A stretch of DNA of 64,000 bases from SAR202 cluster bacterium (GCA_030752795.1 JASMDM010000010.1:1-64000), one strand, 5' to 3'; positions 36,779 to 45,703 are shown, counted from the first letter of the stretch. Numbers and translations are program-made. Notes: generated by a model from the letters alone, not told the origin.

Positions 36779-37900
36779 TTGGTAGAAGACGCCCGAGGCG
36801 GCGCCCCCAGCGGCCTGCGAGTAGACCGGCGCCGGCTGGCCGCGCAACTCCCGGAAGATCAACGACGCAGACGACGTCTCGCATTCGTGATCATCAGCAT
36901 CTCCCTGTTGGTCGTCACCGCCATCGTCGTCGTTGGTTACGTGATGATATTCGTGTTGCCACCGAAGCAACTAGTCGTCCGCGTGGGCGACGTGAGCTAC
37001 ACGCGCGGCGACATGGTCAAACTCCTGCGACTAAGGCAGGCCACGCTTCAGGCCACGGGTCAGAACATCAGCAACAGCGACGACGTTTTCGAAGCTCTGC
37101 AGTTGATCGTGGAAAACGAGATAATCACCCAGGCAGCGCCAAGGCTTGGCATCTCGGTCACTAACGAACAGGTCGACGCCCAAATACGAAACGTGATGTC
37201 GCCGTCCGAGGCCGAGTCACTGGGCAAGACCGAAGCGCAGATCGATCGTGAGTTCGAGGAGCGATATCGCCAGTACCTCAACTTGACTCAAGTCAGCAAG
37301 GACGAACACAGAGCTCTGGTGCGAAGGTCCATCCTCCGTGAACTCGTCAGGCAGTTCATCGGTGACTCGGTGCCCGCGGTAGACGAACAGGTTTACTTGC
37401 ACCGAATGACCCTGAGCGGCTTCGACGAAATCGACATAATGCAAACCAAATTCAAGGACGCCGTGGCGATCGACAATAGCCCGGATTTCTTGCGTGTGTT
37501 GTTCAAATCGCTTGCCCGCGAGTTCTCGTCCGATCCGGGAACCTTGCAGACTGGTGGAGAGCTCGGATGGCAGCCACAAGGAGTGCTCGAGGACTATGAC
37601 CGCAGGTTCTTCGAGCTCGAGCCCGGTGAATTGTCCGAGCCTGTGGCAAACCTAGACAATCCCCAAGAGTTCCACTTTTTCATGCTGTCCGAGAGGTCTG
37701 AGAGCCGCCCACTCAGCGAAGTAAACCAGGACATCCTGAAAACCCGAGCACTGCAAACATGGTTGAACGAAGAGCGGGCAAACCATGATATCTACGCGGT
37801 GTTCAACTCCGAGATATACGGCTGGGTGTTCGAGGAGCTCCGCATAAACACGATGATCACCCCCACGCCTGCTCCGACCCCACTGTTCCCCGGGCTGTAG
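36779..37900 (+). CDS. Membrane-anchored SurA/PpiC-like peptidyl-prolyl isomerase
   Basis: 373 aa. The basic N terminus and one transmembrane segment (LAFVIISISLLVVTAIVVVG) suggest an anchored protein facing outward. A SurA-N-like chaperone region with helical repeats follows (FEALQLIVENEIITQAAPRL), then a parvulin-type domain (FSSDPGTLQTGGELGWQPQG, LEPGELSEPV). The C-terminal tail is Pro/Thr-rich. It would help fold exported proteins. The start is TTG 36779, the first codon of a coherent frame; other starts are possible. It follows rpsR by 65 bp. Confidence 0.85.
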   Translation: MVEDARGGAPSGLRVDRRRLAAQLPEDQRRRRRLAFVIISISLLVVTAIVVVGYVMIFVLPPKQLVVRVGDVSYTRGDMVKLLRLRQATLQATGQNISNSDDVFEALQLIVENEIITQAAPRLGISVTNEQVDAQIRNVMSPSEAESLGKTEAQIDREFEERYRQYLNLTQVSKDEHRALVRRSILRELVRQFIGDSVPAVDEQVYLHRMTLSGFDEIDIMQTKFKDAVAIDNSPDFLRVLFKSLAREFSSDPGTLQTGGELGWQPQGVLEDYDRRFFELEPGELSEPVANLDNPQEFHFFMLSERSESRPLSEVNQDILKTRALQTWLNEERANHDIYAVFNSEIYGWVFEELRINTMITPTPAPTPLFPGL

Positions 37901-38126
37901 CCGCCCTCGGTGACGACGGCCGATTAAACGTCGAGCGTCGGTGAACGCTGCCATCCGCCTACGCTCTGGACTCGTTGCCAGCGGTTTTGACATAATGACC
38001 GAGCGCTGCCCGATCCACTAGCGGGCGGTTGCCTGGCGAGCAGCGTCCCCTCAACGATCGGTTTGCGATGAGAGGCTTCGCGCCCGCCCGTCAGCATCAG
38101 AACCTGATCAGATTGGACGGGACAAA

Positions 38127-39425
38127 TTGGGCAAATCCACCATCGGCATCGGTGTACTGGGCATGGGCGTCGTTGGCGGCGGCGTGGCCAGCGTTCTGGA
38201 CAACAGACGGGAGCAACTCTCCGCCCTGGTAGGTTGTGCCGTCGAGTTGAAAGGCGTGCTGGTTCGAGACGTTGCCAAGCCGCGCGCGCATCAACTGCCC
38301 GCTGGACTGATTACAACCGACCCGCGGCAAGTGCTGGACAATCCGGACGTCGACATCGTTGTAGAGTTGATGGGAGGGCAGGACCCTGCCCTCGAGTACA
38401 TCCTCGGCAGCGTCTCGCAGGCCCGTCATATCGTCACGGCGAACAAAGAGGTCATGGCCAGACATGGGCCGAGCATCCTGACCGCAGCGAGTGAGAAGGG
38501 CGTGCAGGTTTTGTTCGAAGCGGCGGTCGCGGCGGGAGTGCCCATCATTGCACCGCTTCTTCGCGACCTGGTGGCCAACGAGATCATCGACATCCACGGG
38601 ATCATCAACGGCACGACCAACTACATCTTGACGCGCATGGCAAACGAGGGCGCCGATTTCGACGCGACCCTGGCCGACGCTCAAGAACTTGGTTACGCAG
38701 AGGCCGACCCGACCAACGACATCGAAGGGATTGATGCGGCATACAAACTGGCGGTAATGGCCACGCTGGCCTTCCGCACCAAAGTGATGGACATCGACGT
38801 GTACCACGAGGGCATCACCAAATTGACGTCCAGGGACTTCCTTCACGCGAGCGAGCTCGGGTACGCCATCAAGCTGCTGGCAATCGCCGACAAGGTTGGC
38901 GACGCCGTGCAGGCTCGCGTGCACCCAGCCCTCGTTCCCCAAGACATGATGTTGGCCAAGGTCGATGGAGTTCTCAACGCCATCGAGGTTCAGGCGGACC
39001 TGACCGGCAAGCTCCTGTTCCACGGCGCGGGCGCCGGATCGATGCCCACGACCAGCGCGGTCGTCGCAGACATCGTCGACATCGCTCGAAACGTAGCCGG
39101 GAACAGCGTGCCCCCTTCGAATCTCGCGCTGTCGGATAGCGTGACGATCAGGCCGATAAGCGAGTTGGAGACACGCTACTACATTCGCCTAACGACCACG
39201 GACCGTCCGGGCGTACTGGCTCAGGTAGGCAAAGTGTTGGGCGACCTGAACATCTCGGTCGCGTCGGCGATACAAAAAGAAACAGACGAGGTTGCCCAGA
39301 GCGCTGAGTTGGTCCTCATGACGCATTTGTCGTCCGAGTCGGCGATGCAGACCGCGATCAGCCAACTCGAGGCGCTCGACGTCGTCGCGGAGGTCGGGAA
39401 CGTAATCCGCGTCGAGGAGTGGTGA
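38127..39425 (+). CDS. hom: Homoserine dehydrogenase with C-terminal ACT domain
   Basis: Reduces aspartate semialdehyde to homoserine for Thr and Met. 432 aa. The Rossmann motif GIGVLGMGVVGGGVASVL starts the protein. The substrate/catalytic loop has VTANKEVMARHG and INGTTNYILTRM, with GYAEADPTNDIEG (Lys/Asp catalytic region). The ACT domain (RYYIRLTTTDRPGVLAQVGK) suggests threonine feedback control. The start is TTG 38127, which gives the usual N terminus; no strong RBS is seen. The gene ends 37 bp before the ATG of the ArsC-like candidate selenoprotein. Confidence 0.97.
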   Translation: MGKSTIGIGVLGMGVVGGGVASVLDNRREQLSALVGCAVELKGVLVRDVAKPRAHQLPAGLITTDPRQVLDNPDVDIVVELMGGQDPALEYILGSVSQARHIVTANKEVMARHGPSILTAASEKGVQVLFEAAVAAGVPIIAPLLRDLVANEIIDIHGIINGTTNYILTRMANEGADFDATLADAQELGYAEADPTNDIEGIDAAYKLAVMATLAFRTKVMDIDVYHEGITKLTSRDFLHASELGYAIKLLAIADKVGDAVQARVHPALVPQDMMLAKVDGVLNAIEVQADLTGKLLFHGAGAGSMPTTSAVVADIVDIARNVAGNSVPPSNLALSDSVTIRPISELETRYYIRLTTTDRPGVLAQVGKVLGDLNISVASAIQKETDEVAQSAELVLMTHLSSESAMQTAISQLEALDVVAEVGNVIRVEEW

Positions 39426-39462
39426 TGCGATGCGGGCGGAAAAACAGCCCGCGGGGAAGTCG

Positions 39463-39813
39463 ATGACGTTGAACGCAACTTACTACACCTGGACGCGTTG
39501 AAGCACGTGCCGAAAAGTGAAGGCGGAGCTTTCACAAAGAGACGTTGAACTCGACGAACGAGATTTCTTCCGAGACCCGTTTGATCCAGACGAACTGCGC
39601 GCCTTAATAGGTGACCGGCAAGTCTCAGACTTCTTTTCTTTCAACAGCCCTTCCTTTCGGAAACTCGGCGTCAAACGCGACGAGCTCACCGACGAGCGGA
39701 TGATATCGCTGATAATCGATGAGCCGCGCCTGATTCGCAGGCCGTTGATCGCCGTTGGCAGCGAACTCGTGGTGGGCACGGACAAAGAGGCGATGGCCCG
39801 GCTCTTTCCGTAA
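39463..39813 (+). CDS. ArsC/Spx-family thiol-redox protein, candidate selenoprotein (UxxC, TGA at codon 13)
   Basis: The ORF track starts only at GTG 39517. An ATG at 39463 (GGGGAAG upstream), 37 bp after hom, gives MTLNATYYTWTR-TGA-STCRKVKAEL and then the full family sequence, 116 aa. ArsC/Spx/YffB proteins begin with a beta-strand and a Cys-x-x-Cys (C-S-T-C-R-K type). Here TGA takes exactly the first, nucleophilic Cys. Downstream landmarks are FFRDPFDPDELRALI and PRLIRRPLIAVGSELVVG (conserved Arg). Family members are glutaredoxin- or thioredoxin-linked reductases or regulators. A hairpin follows at the right distance for SECIS. Sec is inferred; a nonsense mutation is the alternative. Confidence 0.75.
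39502..39535 (+). promoter_or_regulatory. SECIS-like hairpin after TGA in ArsC-like gene
   Basis: GUGAAG (39517-39522) pairs with CUUUCAC (39529-39535) with one bulged U near the loop side. This leaves the loop GCGGAG (39523-39528), which starts 21 nt after the UGA (39499-39501) and begins with G. A bulged U and an early loop G are both hallmarks of the E. coli fdhF SECIS. Folding was done by eye only. Confidence 0.5.
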
Positions 39814-39920
39814 CCTCCGGCTCCCTCTGGTCCCATCTTCCCCGTTTGTCTTGTGTGCCGTATGATCGTACACAGGCGCGGCGCCCGCGTGATTTCAGAC
39901 TGAGAGACAAGGAGCTTCCA

Positions 39921-40736
39921 ATGATGATAGACCTGTCGGACAAAGTCGCCGTCGTTACGGGCGGAGCGAGCGGGATAGGTCGGGGGATCTGCCTAGTGCT
40001 GGCCGAACAGGGAGCGGACGTTGCCGTGACCGACATGAACCTCGCGGGCTCTCAGTCCGTTGCCGACGACGTGGCCGCGACCGGCCGACAATCCGTCGCG
40101 ATCCAGGTGGACGTCACCGACCGGGCGTCGATCCAAGACATGGTTTCGCAGGTGCTTCAGCGGTTCGGCACGATCGACATCCTTGTGAACGACGCGGGCA
40201 TCGTCGGCGTCGGTGAGTGGTGGGAGCGCGAGCGGCCGAGCGACGACGATTGGAGCCAGGTGTTCGCGGTCAACGTTCGCGGCGTCGTGATGGTGTCTGA
40301 AGCCGTATCCGAGCACATGATCGAGCGACAGTCCGGCAAGATCGTCAACATCGCTTCGATCGCCGCTCGTCAGGGGAGCCCGGACCTGCCCCACTACAGC
40401 ACGTCCAAGGCTGCCGTGGCGAGCTGGACGCAGTCAAACGCCGCGCAGCTCGCTCGACACAACATCAACGTCAACGCGATCTGCCCCGGCTTGCTGTGGA
40501 CGCCCATGTGGCAGGCGATCGCGCGCAAGCGTTCCAGGTACGGCGCCACAGATTCTGACATCGAGGGCTTGTCCGGACGGGAGCTGTTCGACCAGGTCAT
40601 CGAGGAGACGATTCCGATGGGCCGAGAGCAGACGCCGGACGACGTTGGCAGACTCGCCGCATTCCTGGTATCCGAAGACGCCCGCAACATCACCGGGCAA
40701 GCGATAAACGTAGACGGCGGCCGGCGAATGAACTAG
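39921..40736 (+). CDS. Short-chain dehydrogenase/reductase
   Basis: NAD(P)-dependent oxidoreductase, 271 aa from the ATG at 39921 (AAGGAG upstream; two consecutive ATGs). The cofactor motif is TGGASGIGRG, and an acidic Asp after the second strand (VTDMN) favours NAD. The structural motif reads NDAG instead of NNAG. The catalytic residues are Ser in NIASIAARQG and Tyr/Lys in YSTSKAAV. A typical C-terminal TGQAINVDGG is present. It lies 107 bp after the ArsC-like gene. The substrate is unknown. Confidence 0.92.
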   Translation: MMIDLSDKVAVVTGGASGIGRGICLVLAEQGADVAVTDMNLAGSQSVADDVAATGRQSVAIQVDVTDRASIQDMVSQVLQRFGTIDILVNDAGIVGVGEWWERERPSDDDWSQVFAVNVRGVVMVSEAVSEHMIERQSGKIVNIASIAARQGSPDLPHYSTSKAAVASWTQSNAAQLARHNINVNAICPGLLWTPMWQAIARKRSRYGATDSDIEGLSGRELFDQVIEETIPMGREQTPDDVGRLAAFLVSEDARNITGQAINVDGGRRMN

Positions 40737-40751
40737 TTGTGTCGAATCTTG

Positions 40752-40780
40752 TTGACCGCTACAAACCTCGACAATATAAT
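40752..40780 (+). promoter_or_regulatory. Promoter upstream of the cupredoxin pseudogene
   Basis: TTGACC (40752-40757) and TATAAT (40775-40780) at 17-bp spacing, about 77 bp before the likely start. A near-consensus promoter survives although the gene behind it is broken. Confidence 0.65.
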
Positions 40781-40856
40781 ACTCTGCATGTACTTTGTCG
40801 CGTCAAAAACTGCCGCAGGTTCAATACAAAGCGGAAAGCGTGTGAAAAGAACTGTG

Positions 40857-41977
40857 ATGAGGACTATTTCTCTCAATAAGAAACACTACTATTTGCTGGC
40901 GTTCGTCGCTGTTGCGGCGGCGGCTTCGATGCTCTTTGCGTTGGGTTCGACAGCTAACGCCCAGGGAGTGGGGAACACCTCTCAGGCAGTGGGCGCCAAC
41001 TTTGCCGTTGCTGCCGGATTCGCCGACAACGCGAATGAAGGCTTTGAAATCGAAGAGTTCCTGCCTGAGAAGATTACGGTTCGGGAAGGCGACTCAATCA
41101 CCTGAACATTCGATACTTTTGAGCCGCATACGGCAACCTTCCTGTCTGGCGCCGAAGGACCCGCGGATTTCCTTCCTCTGGACGATGGCAGACTAGCGGC
41201 CAACCCCGCGGTTTCATTCCCTTCGGGAGGCTCCGACTATGACGGCACCGGCGTCGTCCTCTCGGGACAACTAACCAAGGACTTTGCAACCGGCGCGGCG
41301 CCACAACTGCATCGATTACGTTTACCACAGCGGGCACGTATGAATACGTATGCCTGATCCATCCGGGCATGCTCGGGGAAGTCACGGTTTTGGCGGCGGA
41401 CGCTGACTACGCGTTCATCCAGGCCGACTGGGACGCGGACGCCGAGGCCGAAAAGGCGGCGCACATTGCGGCCATGGCCGCCGACAGACCCGAGAAGGTC
41501 ATTGAACTCACCGACCTAGGCGACGGCTCTCGCGAGTACCTCTTGCGGGCCGGAATCAGCACCGCGAACGCCGACCTTATGTGGCTCGAGGAACCGGACC
41601 TCACGGTCTACGCAGGCGACACGGTAAAATGGACTTGGGACTTCACTTTCGCGCCGCACACCGTCACGTTCATCCCCGACGGACAGACCACTCCAGCTTT
41701 CGTTCTCGTCGAGCCTCAGGCCGCTGGATCTCCGACAATAATCTTCAATCCCGTGGCGATCGGCCCTGCGGGCGGCGCAACCCACTCGTCGACCGAACTA
41801 GCCCACTCGGGCATGCTGTTCAACCCGCTGGTGGGACCTCCGGGCGCACCCGGAACCTACTCGCTGAAGTTCGAAGAGACTGGCTCGAAAGAGCGTCCCG
41901 ACATGGTCGGGAAGCTCTTTTTCGTCGACATCTGCTGGTCGGGTATCCTCCGCTTGCTCTATGGCACTTGCTCGTAG
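40857..41977 (+). pseudogene. Exported two-domain blue-copper (cupredoxin) protein, stop plus frameshift
   Basis: The start at ATG 40857 gives a signal peptide (KKHYYLLAFVAVAAAASMLF ... TANAQG). The first plastocyanin-like domain has the His of EPHTATFL and the Cys-His-Met set of EYVCLIHPGMLG, type-1 copper ligands. A TGA at 41103-41105 interrupts GDSIT-x-TFDTF where the second domain has Trp (GDTVKWTWDF), and a frameshift follows near 41290. The second domain (VYAGDTVKWTW, FAPHTVTFIPDG) lacks its own late Cys/His/Met cluster. Two separate lesions in one gene favour a real pseudogene. Confidence 0.75.
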
Positions 41978-42200
41978 AGCTCGATGTCGGGAAGCGACAC
42001 CGCCAGCGCGAACCAGAAGCTTGAGCGCGACGGGACTTTCTCTAGTGTCTCGCCGACCAACGCGCCGGATATCGCCCTCCCAGCGTCGTCCCAGACTGTT
42101 CCCATCTCCACGTCGATCACGGATCCGTCGATCACGCTGAAAGTCAGCGTCTGACCGGCAACGGTCCTCGAATACGCCGACCCAGAGGGGCCGTCGGCCG
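41959..42200 (-). pseudogene. C-terminal fragment of a DUF3179 protein
   Basis: On the minus strand, SAYSRTVAGQTLTFSVIDGS and then WDDAGRAISGALVGETLEKV and FWFALAVSLPDIELYEQVP match the end of DUF3179 proteins (family end FWFAWAA.PDT.LY). The N-terminal ~250 residues of such proteins are missing; upstream codons (to 42237 in the ORF track) are not family-like. It is divergent to, and directly abuts, an SDR fragment that also lacks its 5' half. It overlaps the cupredoxin pseudogene stop by 19 bp, tail to tail. Confidence 0.65.
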
Positions 42201-42710
42201 GACGAAGATCGCGACCGGCGCGCCTTCGACCTGGCACGAGTCGACGACAGGCCGGGCGGCGTCCGTCGCGTCACCACCGCTGAAATCGACGCGCATTTCA
42301 ACGTCAACGCCCGTGCATACGCGTTGATGATGTCCGAGTACGTCGATCGACATCTCGAACGCGGCGCGTCCAGTGGGCGGATCGTCAACCTGAGCACCGA
42401 TGCGGCTCACTCGCACACGGCGAACGTCAGCTACGCCGCCAGCAAACACGCGATTGAGTCGTACAGCCGATCCGCCGCGGCCGAGTTCGGCCGGTACGGG
42501 ATCGCCGTCAACATCGTGGCGCCGGGCCCAGCGCAAACAGGCTACATCACGCCCGAGGCAAAGGCCCAGATCGCGCCGAATACGCCGCTGGGCCGGTTGG
42601 GCCAGCCCGACGATCTGGCGGACGTGATCGTCTTCCTGGCTTCGAAACAGGCGCGATGGGTGACCGGCCAGCTGATCTACGTCGGCGGAGGATGGCGGAT
42701 GCACCAATAG
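42201..42710 (+). pseudogene. C-terminal fragment of a short-chain dehydrogenase
   Basis: From about 42260 the frame reads VTTAEIDAHFNVNARAYALM, then GRIVNLSTDAAHSHTANVSY with the catalytic Tyr/Lys YAASKHAI, NIVAPGPAQTGYI, and the usual end WVTGQLIYVGGGWRM. The NAD-binding N-terminal half with TGxxxGxG is absent, so it cannot be active. The fragment starts where the divergent DUF3179 fragment ends, as expected if one deletion removed both 5' ends. The exact left limit is uncertain. Confidence 0.65.
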
Positions 42711-42765
42711 TCGAAGCGCCTAGAGGTTCGTCGGCTGGGGCCATTGCAGCCGACAGCGCGAACGG

Positions 42766-43356
42766 CTACGCCAGGCAGAGAATCCGGGCAGCTCTGATGA
42801 CACGCGTGAGGATCGGCGTGAGCAGGTCTCGGCCTTTGACGACCGCGTACGTCACGGGGATGCCGATCGCCGCCGCCACAACCACGTCCGAGGGATAGTG
42901 GACTCCGGCGTAGACGCGGCTCAGCGCGTAGACGCTCGCCACACCAACCAGGATGGCGCCCAATCTGCGATGTACGGCCAGCACGCCAAACGCGATGCCG
43001 AACATCGCGGCCACCGCGTTGGACGGAAACGAGGAGTCGGTCGGGCGGTAGAACAGCAACGTCGCATCCAGCGTCTCGAACGGTCTGGGGCGGAAGTACA
43101 GCCCGTTGATGATGAACACGACGAGGCTCGACACCGCCATCGACGTCAGGGCGACGAACACACCGATCTGATGCCGCTCGCGGATCTTCTGGACCGGTTC
43201 AATGAACCACAGCGCGATGAGCGACAGCGCCATGGCGATCGGGACCAGGTAGTCGCTAGCGACCCATTCGGCTACACGATCGAGGGCTGGAATTGTGCCC
43301 ACGAATCCGTTCAGCCAAAGAAATAGCTTTTCATCTGCGTGCGCCAATTCCGCCAC
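42766..43356 (-). CDS. PAP2-family membrane phosphatase (altered active site)
   Basis: 196 aa, about five or six membrane segments. Motif 1 is NGLYFRPRPFE and motif 3 SRVYAGVHYPSDVV is intact. Motif 2, normally PSxH, reads FPSNAVAAMFG, so the proton-donor His is replaced by Ala. Family members dephosphorylate undecaprenyl diphosphate or phosphatidate. Loss of the His suggests reduced or different activity. The GTG start at 43356 overlaps the upstream membrane-protein gene by 46 bp, so the two are probably translated together. Confidence 0.82.
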   Translation of the reverse strand: MAELAHADEKLFLWLNGFVGTIPALDRVAEWVASDYLVPIAMALSLIALWFIEPVQKIRERHQIGVFVALTSMAVSSLVVFIINGLYFRPRPFETLDATLLFYRPTDSSFPSNAVAAMFGIAFGVLAVHRRLGAILVGVASVYALSRVYAGVHYPSDVVVAAAIGIPVTYAVVKGRDLLTPILTRVIRAARILCLA

Positions 43357-43751
43357 CAGTATGTCAGGCTTCGGGTGAGTGCGACGACGTAGTTGGTGTC
43401 TCTAACCGCGTCGAGTCCGGCTCCGACGGGGGCTTCACGGCCTTTCATCGCAATGTTGACGATCGATGAGCCCGCAAACGTTACGATGACCGCCAAAAAC
43501 GAGCCGTAGAAGAAAAACAGCGCTTGGCCGTTGGCGTCCATGCCTCCCTCGAAGTCGTTCACGTTGCGCGGGCCGGTGCTGAAAAACAGGACGAACGCGA
43601 ATACGACGAGCACGACGCCGAGTGCGCGGGCGAGCACCGGTCGTTTGAAGAAGAGGAGGCCGTCGATCCTGCCGATGGACACCGCGATCTGGAGCACGCC
43701 TACCGTGGCGATGAAGACGCAGATGGAGTAATCAGTCGCAAAGGTGAACAT
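43311..43751 (-). CDS. Hypothetical membrane protein
   Basis: 146 aa from ATG 43751 (MFTFATDYSICVFIATVGVL); the open frame extends 18 codons further but without membrane-protein character. Three hydrophobic segments occur at about residues 7-25, 45-62 and 78-98. The cytoplasmic-looking tail (LTRSLTYWWRNWRTQMKSYF) is aromatic and basic. No family is recognised. It overlaps the PAP2 gene at its 3' end and follows ilvE by 26 bp, so it is in that transcription unit. Confidence 0.65.
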   Translation of the reverse strand: MFTFATDYSICVFIATVGVLQIAVSIGRIDGLLFFKRPVLARALGVVLVVFAFVLFFSTGPRNVNDFEGGMDANGQALFFFYGSFLAVIVTFAGSSIVNIAMKGREAPVGAGLDAVRDTNYVVALTRSLTYWWRNWRTQMKSYFFG

Positions 43752-43777
43752 GTTGCGGTTGCGATCGGCGGCTGAGG

Positions 43778-44707
43778 CTACCCCTCCAGCGGCACTTCCG
43801 TGCACCAGTCGAGGTACTTCGGGTTGGCGCCGCTTATCAGGTTGACGTAGGTGTCGCGGATCTGGGTTGTGATCGGCCCGACGCCGCCCTCTCCGATCGG
43901 GCGTCTGTCGAGCGAACCCACAGGCGTGATGTGTGCTGCAGTGCCCGTCAGGAAAATCTCGTCCGCCAGGTAAAGCTCGCTGCGCCGAATCCGCCGCTCG
44001 ACCACATCGATGCCGAGCTCTTCGTGGGCAAGGGTGATAGCGGAATCGCGGGTGATGCCGACCAGGTTGTTGTCAGCCACTGGCGGCGTGAATATTTCGC
44101 CTTTGTAAACCATGAACAGGTTCTCGCCGGAGCCTTCGGACACGTCACCGGCCGGCGTCAACATGATCGCCTCGTCGAACCCGGCAAGCGTGGCTTCGGT
44201 TTTGGCGAGGATGCTGTTGACGTAGTGGCCGGAGATCTTCACGCGCGGAGGGATGACCGTATCGTCGATGCGCCTCCACGAGGATGTCGTGCAGTCGATG
44301 GCGCCCTCGGCGTCGATGTAGGCGCCGAACGGAACCGCGATCAGCGTGAAATCGCTCGACAGGTCTTGGAGCCTCAGATTGGCGACGAGTTCCTGGCTTT
44401 TGTACGCGAGAGGGCGGATGTAGAGATCCTGCCGGTAGCCGCAGCTTTGCAGCAACTCGATCGTGATCGCGCAGAGTTGCTCCGTCGTGTACGGGATGTC
44501 CATCATCAGCATTCGGCATCCCTGCAGCAGCCGGTCGTAGTGCTCGGCCATGCGGAACACGAAGAGCTTGCCCTGGTCTTCGTTCCAGTTTCCCCGGATG
44601 CCCTCGAAAACCGCGGTACCGTAGTGGAGCGCGTGCGTCATAACGCTAACCCGTGCCTCGGATATTGGAACTATATTGCCGCGGAAAAAGGCTAGTTCAC
44701 GAGGCAT
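43778..44707 (-). CDS. ilvE: Branched-chain amino acid aminotransferase
   Basis: PLP enzyme for the last step of Val, Leu and Ile synthesis. It has 309 aa from ATG 44707, with AAGGAG about 8 nt upstream; the longer frame is not family-like. It begins PRELAFFRGNIVPISEARVS with HALHYGTAVFEGIRGN. The PLP Lys lies in VKISGHYVNSILAK, followed by the cofactor/phosphate region VSEGSGENLFMVYKG and GITRDSAI. The fold-type IV signature is complete. It leads a minus-strand group with the hypothetical membrane protein and PAP2. Confidence 0.95.
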   Translation of the reverse strand: MPRELAFFRGNIVPISEARVSVMTHALHYGTAVFEGIRGNWNEDQGKLFVFRMAEHYDRLLQGCRMLMMDIPYTTEQLCAITIELLQSCGYRQDLYIRPLAYKSQELVANLRLQDLSSDFTLIAVPFGAYIDAEGAIDCTTSSWRRIDDTVIPPRVKISGHYVNSILAKTEATLAGFDEAIMLTPAGDVSEGSGENLFMVYKGEIFTPPVADNNLVGITRDSAITLAHEELGIDVVERRIRRSELYLADEIFLTGTAAHITPVGSLDRRPIGEGGVGPITTQIRDTYVNLISGANPKYLDWCTEVPLEG

Positions 44708-44762
44708 GGCATCGGACTCCTTGGGTGAAAATCTGACGCCTATTATAGCTGTTGGCCGTCGC

Positions 44763-45579
44763 CTAAGACAATCTCTCGAAGAACGAGTCGATCTCGGCCA
44801 CGAACCGCTCCGGCTGGTCGATGTGGACAAGGTGGCCGACATCGGGCCATTCGACGATCTCCGCGCCTCGCAAGAGACGCTGCAACAGCGGCCGGTCTGC
44901 CCAGTCCACCGCCCCGCCCCTGGACGGGTTGCCGAGAATAGCCAGAACCGGGCAAGACACTTTCGGCAGAAGATCATCGGAACGATACGCGGTCTCGCCG
45001 TCCATCAACTCGACAAGCACCTGTTCGCTCATCGCCTCGAAACTCTCCGCACGCGCCGTCGCCGCCTCCCTATCGGTGCCCCGCATCTCCATCAGCGCTT
45101 CAACACGCTGGTCGAACGGCATGCGTTTGGCGGCGAACGCCGGTTTGAAATGATCACTCACGCCAACCGGACCCTCACGCGGAAACGAGGGTGGATCTTC
45201 CAGCACGATCGCGCGGACACGCTCGCCCGCCTGGACCGCCACGGGTGCCGCGACCACGGCGCCCAGGGAGTGGCCCACCACGATCGCGGGCTCGACTAGT
45301 TGGGTCGCGATGAAGTCGACAACGTCGGCTGCGTAGTCGGTCTCCCAAGCGTAGCCGCTCTCAGGGTTGTCAGACAGCCCGTGTCCTCGCAAATCGATGG
45401 CCATCACGCTGTATCGATCGATGAAATGTGGCGCGATCATGTCCCAGATTTTGCAGTTGGACGTGACTCCGTGGATGAAGATCAGCGGCGGTCCGGCGGT
45501 CGACCACTCTATTGTAATGCAGCCGAATGCCGTTGGCCTCGGCATACTTGCTCCCCGGTTTCACTTGGGACGAAGTCAT
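44763..45579 (-). CDS. Alpha/beta hydrolase, one-base frameshift near the N terminus
   Basis: The ORF track shows 260 aa from 45545, but the natural start is ATG 45579 in another frame: MTSSQVKPGSKYAEANGIRL, typical for the family. One extra A near 45515 (TACAATA for TACATA) shifts it onto TIEWSTAGPPLIFIHGVTSN. Catalytic residues are the nucleophile in VVGHSLGAVV, the acid in ILGNPSRGG/ALLLP-type region (not certain), and His in DVGHLVHIDQP. It is likely an esterase or C-C hydrolase. An indel error is plausible because everything else is intact. Confidence 0.8.
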
Positions 45580-45703
45580 TTCGCGATCTCTTAGAATCCA
45601 AAACACGAGTCCGGCTCGCGTGCTACGTTGAACGCGAGTATATGGGCCGACGGTGTGACGGTCAATCGTCGGCGGATAGGGTCGAACAGCACCATTGTTC
45701 AAG

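Noticed and set aside
35043-36884. 613-aa minus-strand ORF over rpsF-ssb-rpsR
   Set aside because: It is the antisense of the rpsF repeats and neighbouring genes; low-complexity product, no family, and strong genes on the other strand.
41103-41105. TGA in the cupredoxin gene as a third selenocysteine codon
   Set aside because: The matching position in the second domain is Trp, not Cys, the hairpin loop behind it has no early G, and the same gene has a frameshift. A nonsense mutation or sequence error is simpler.
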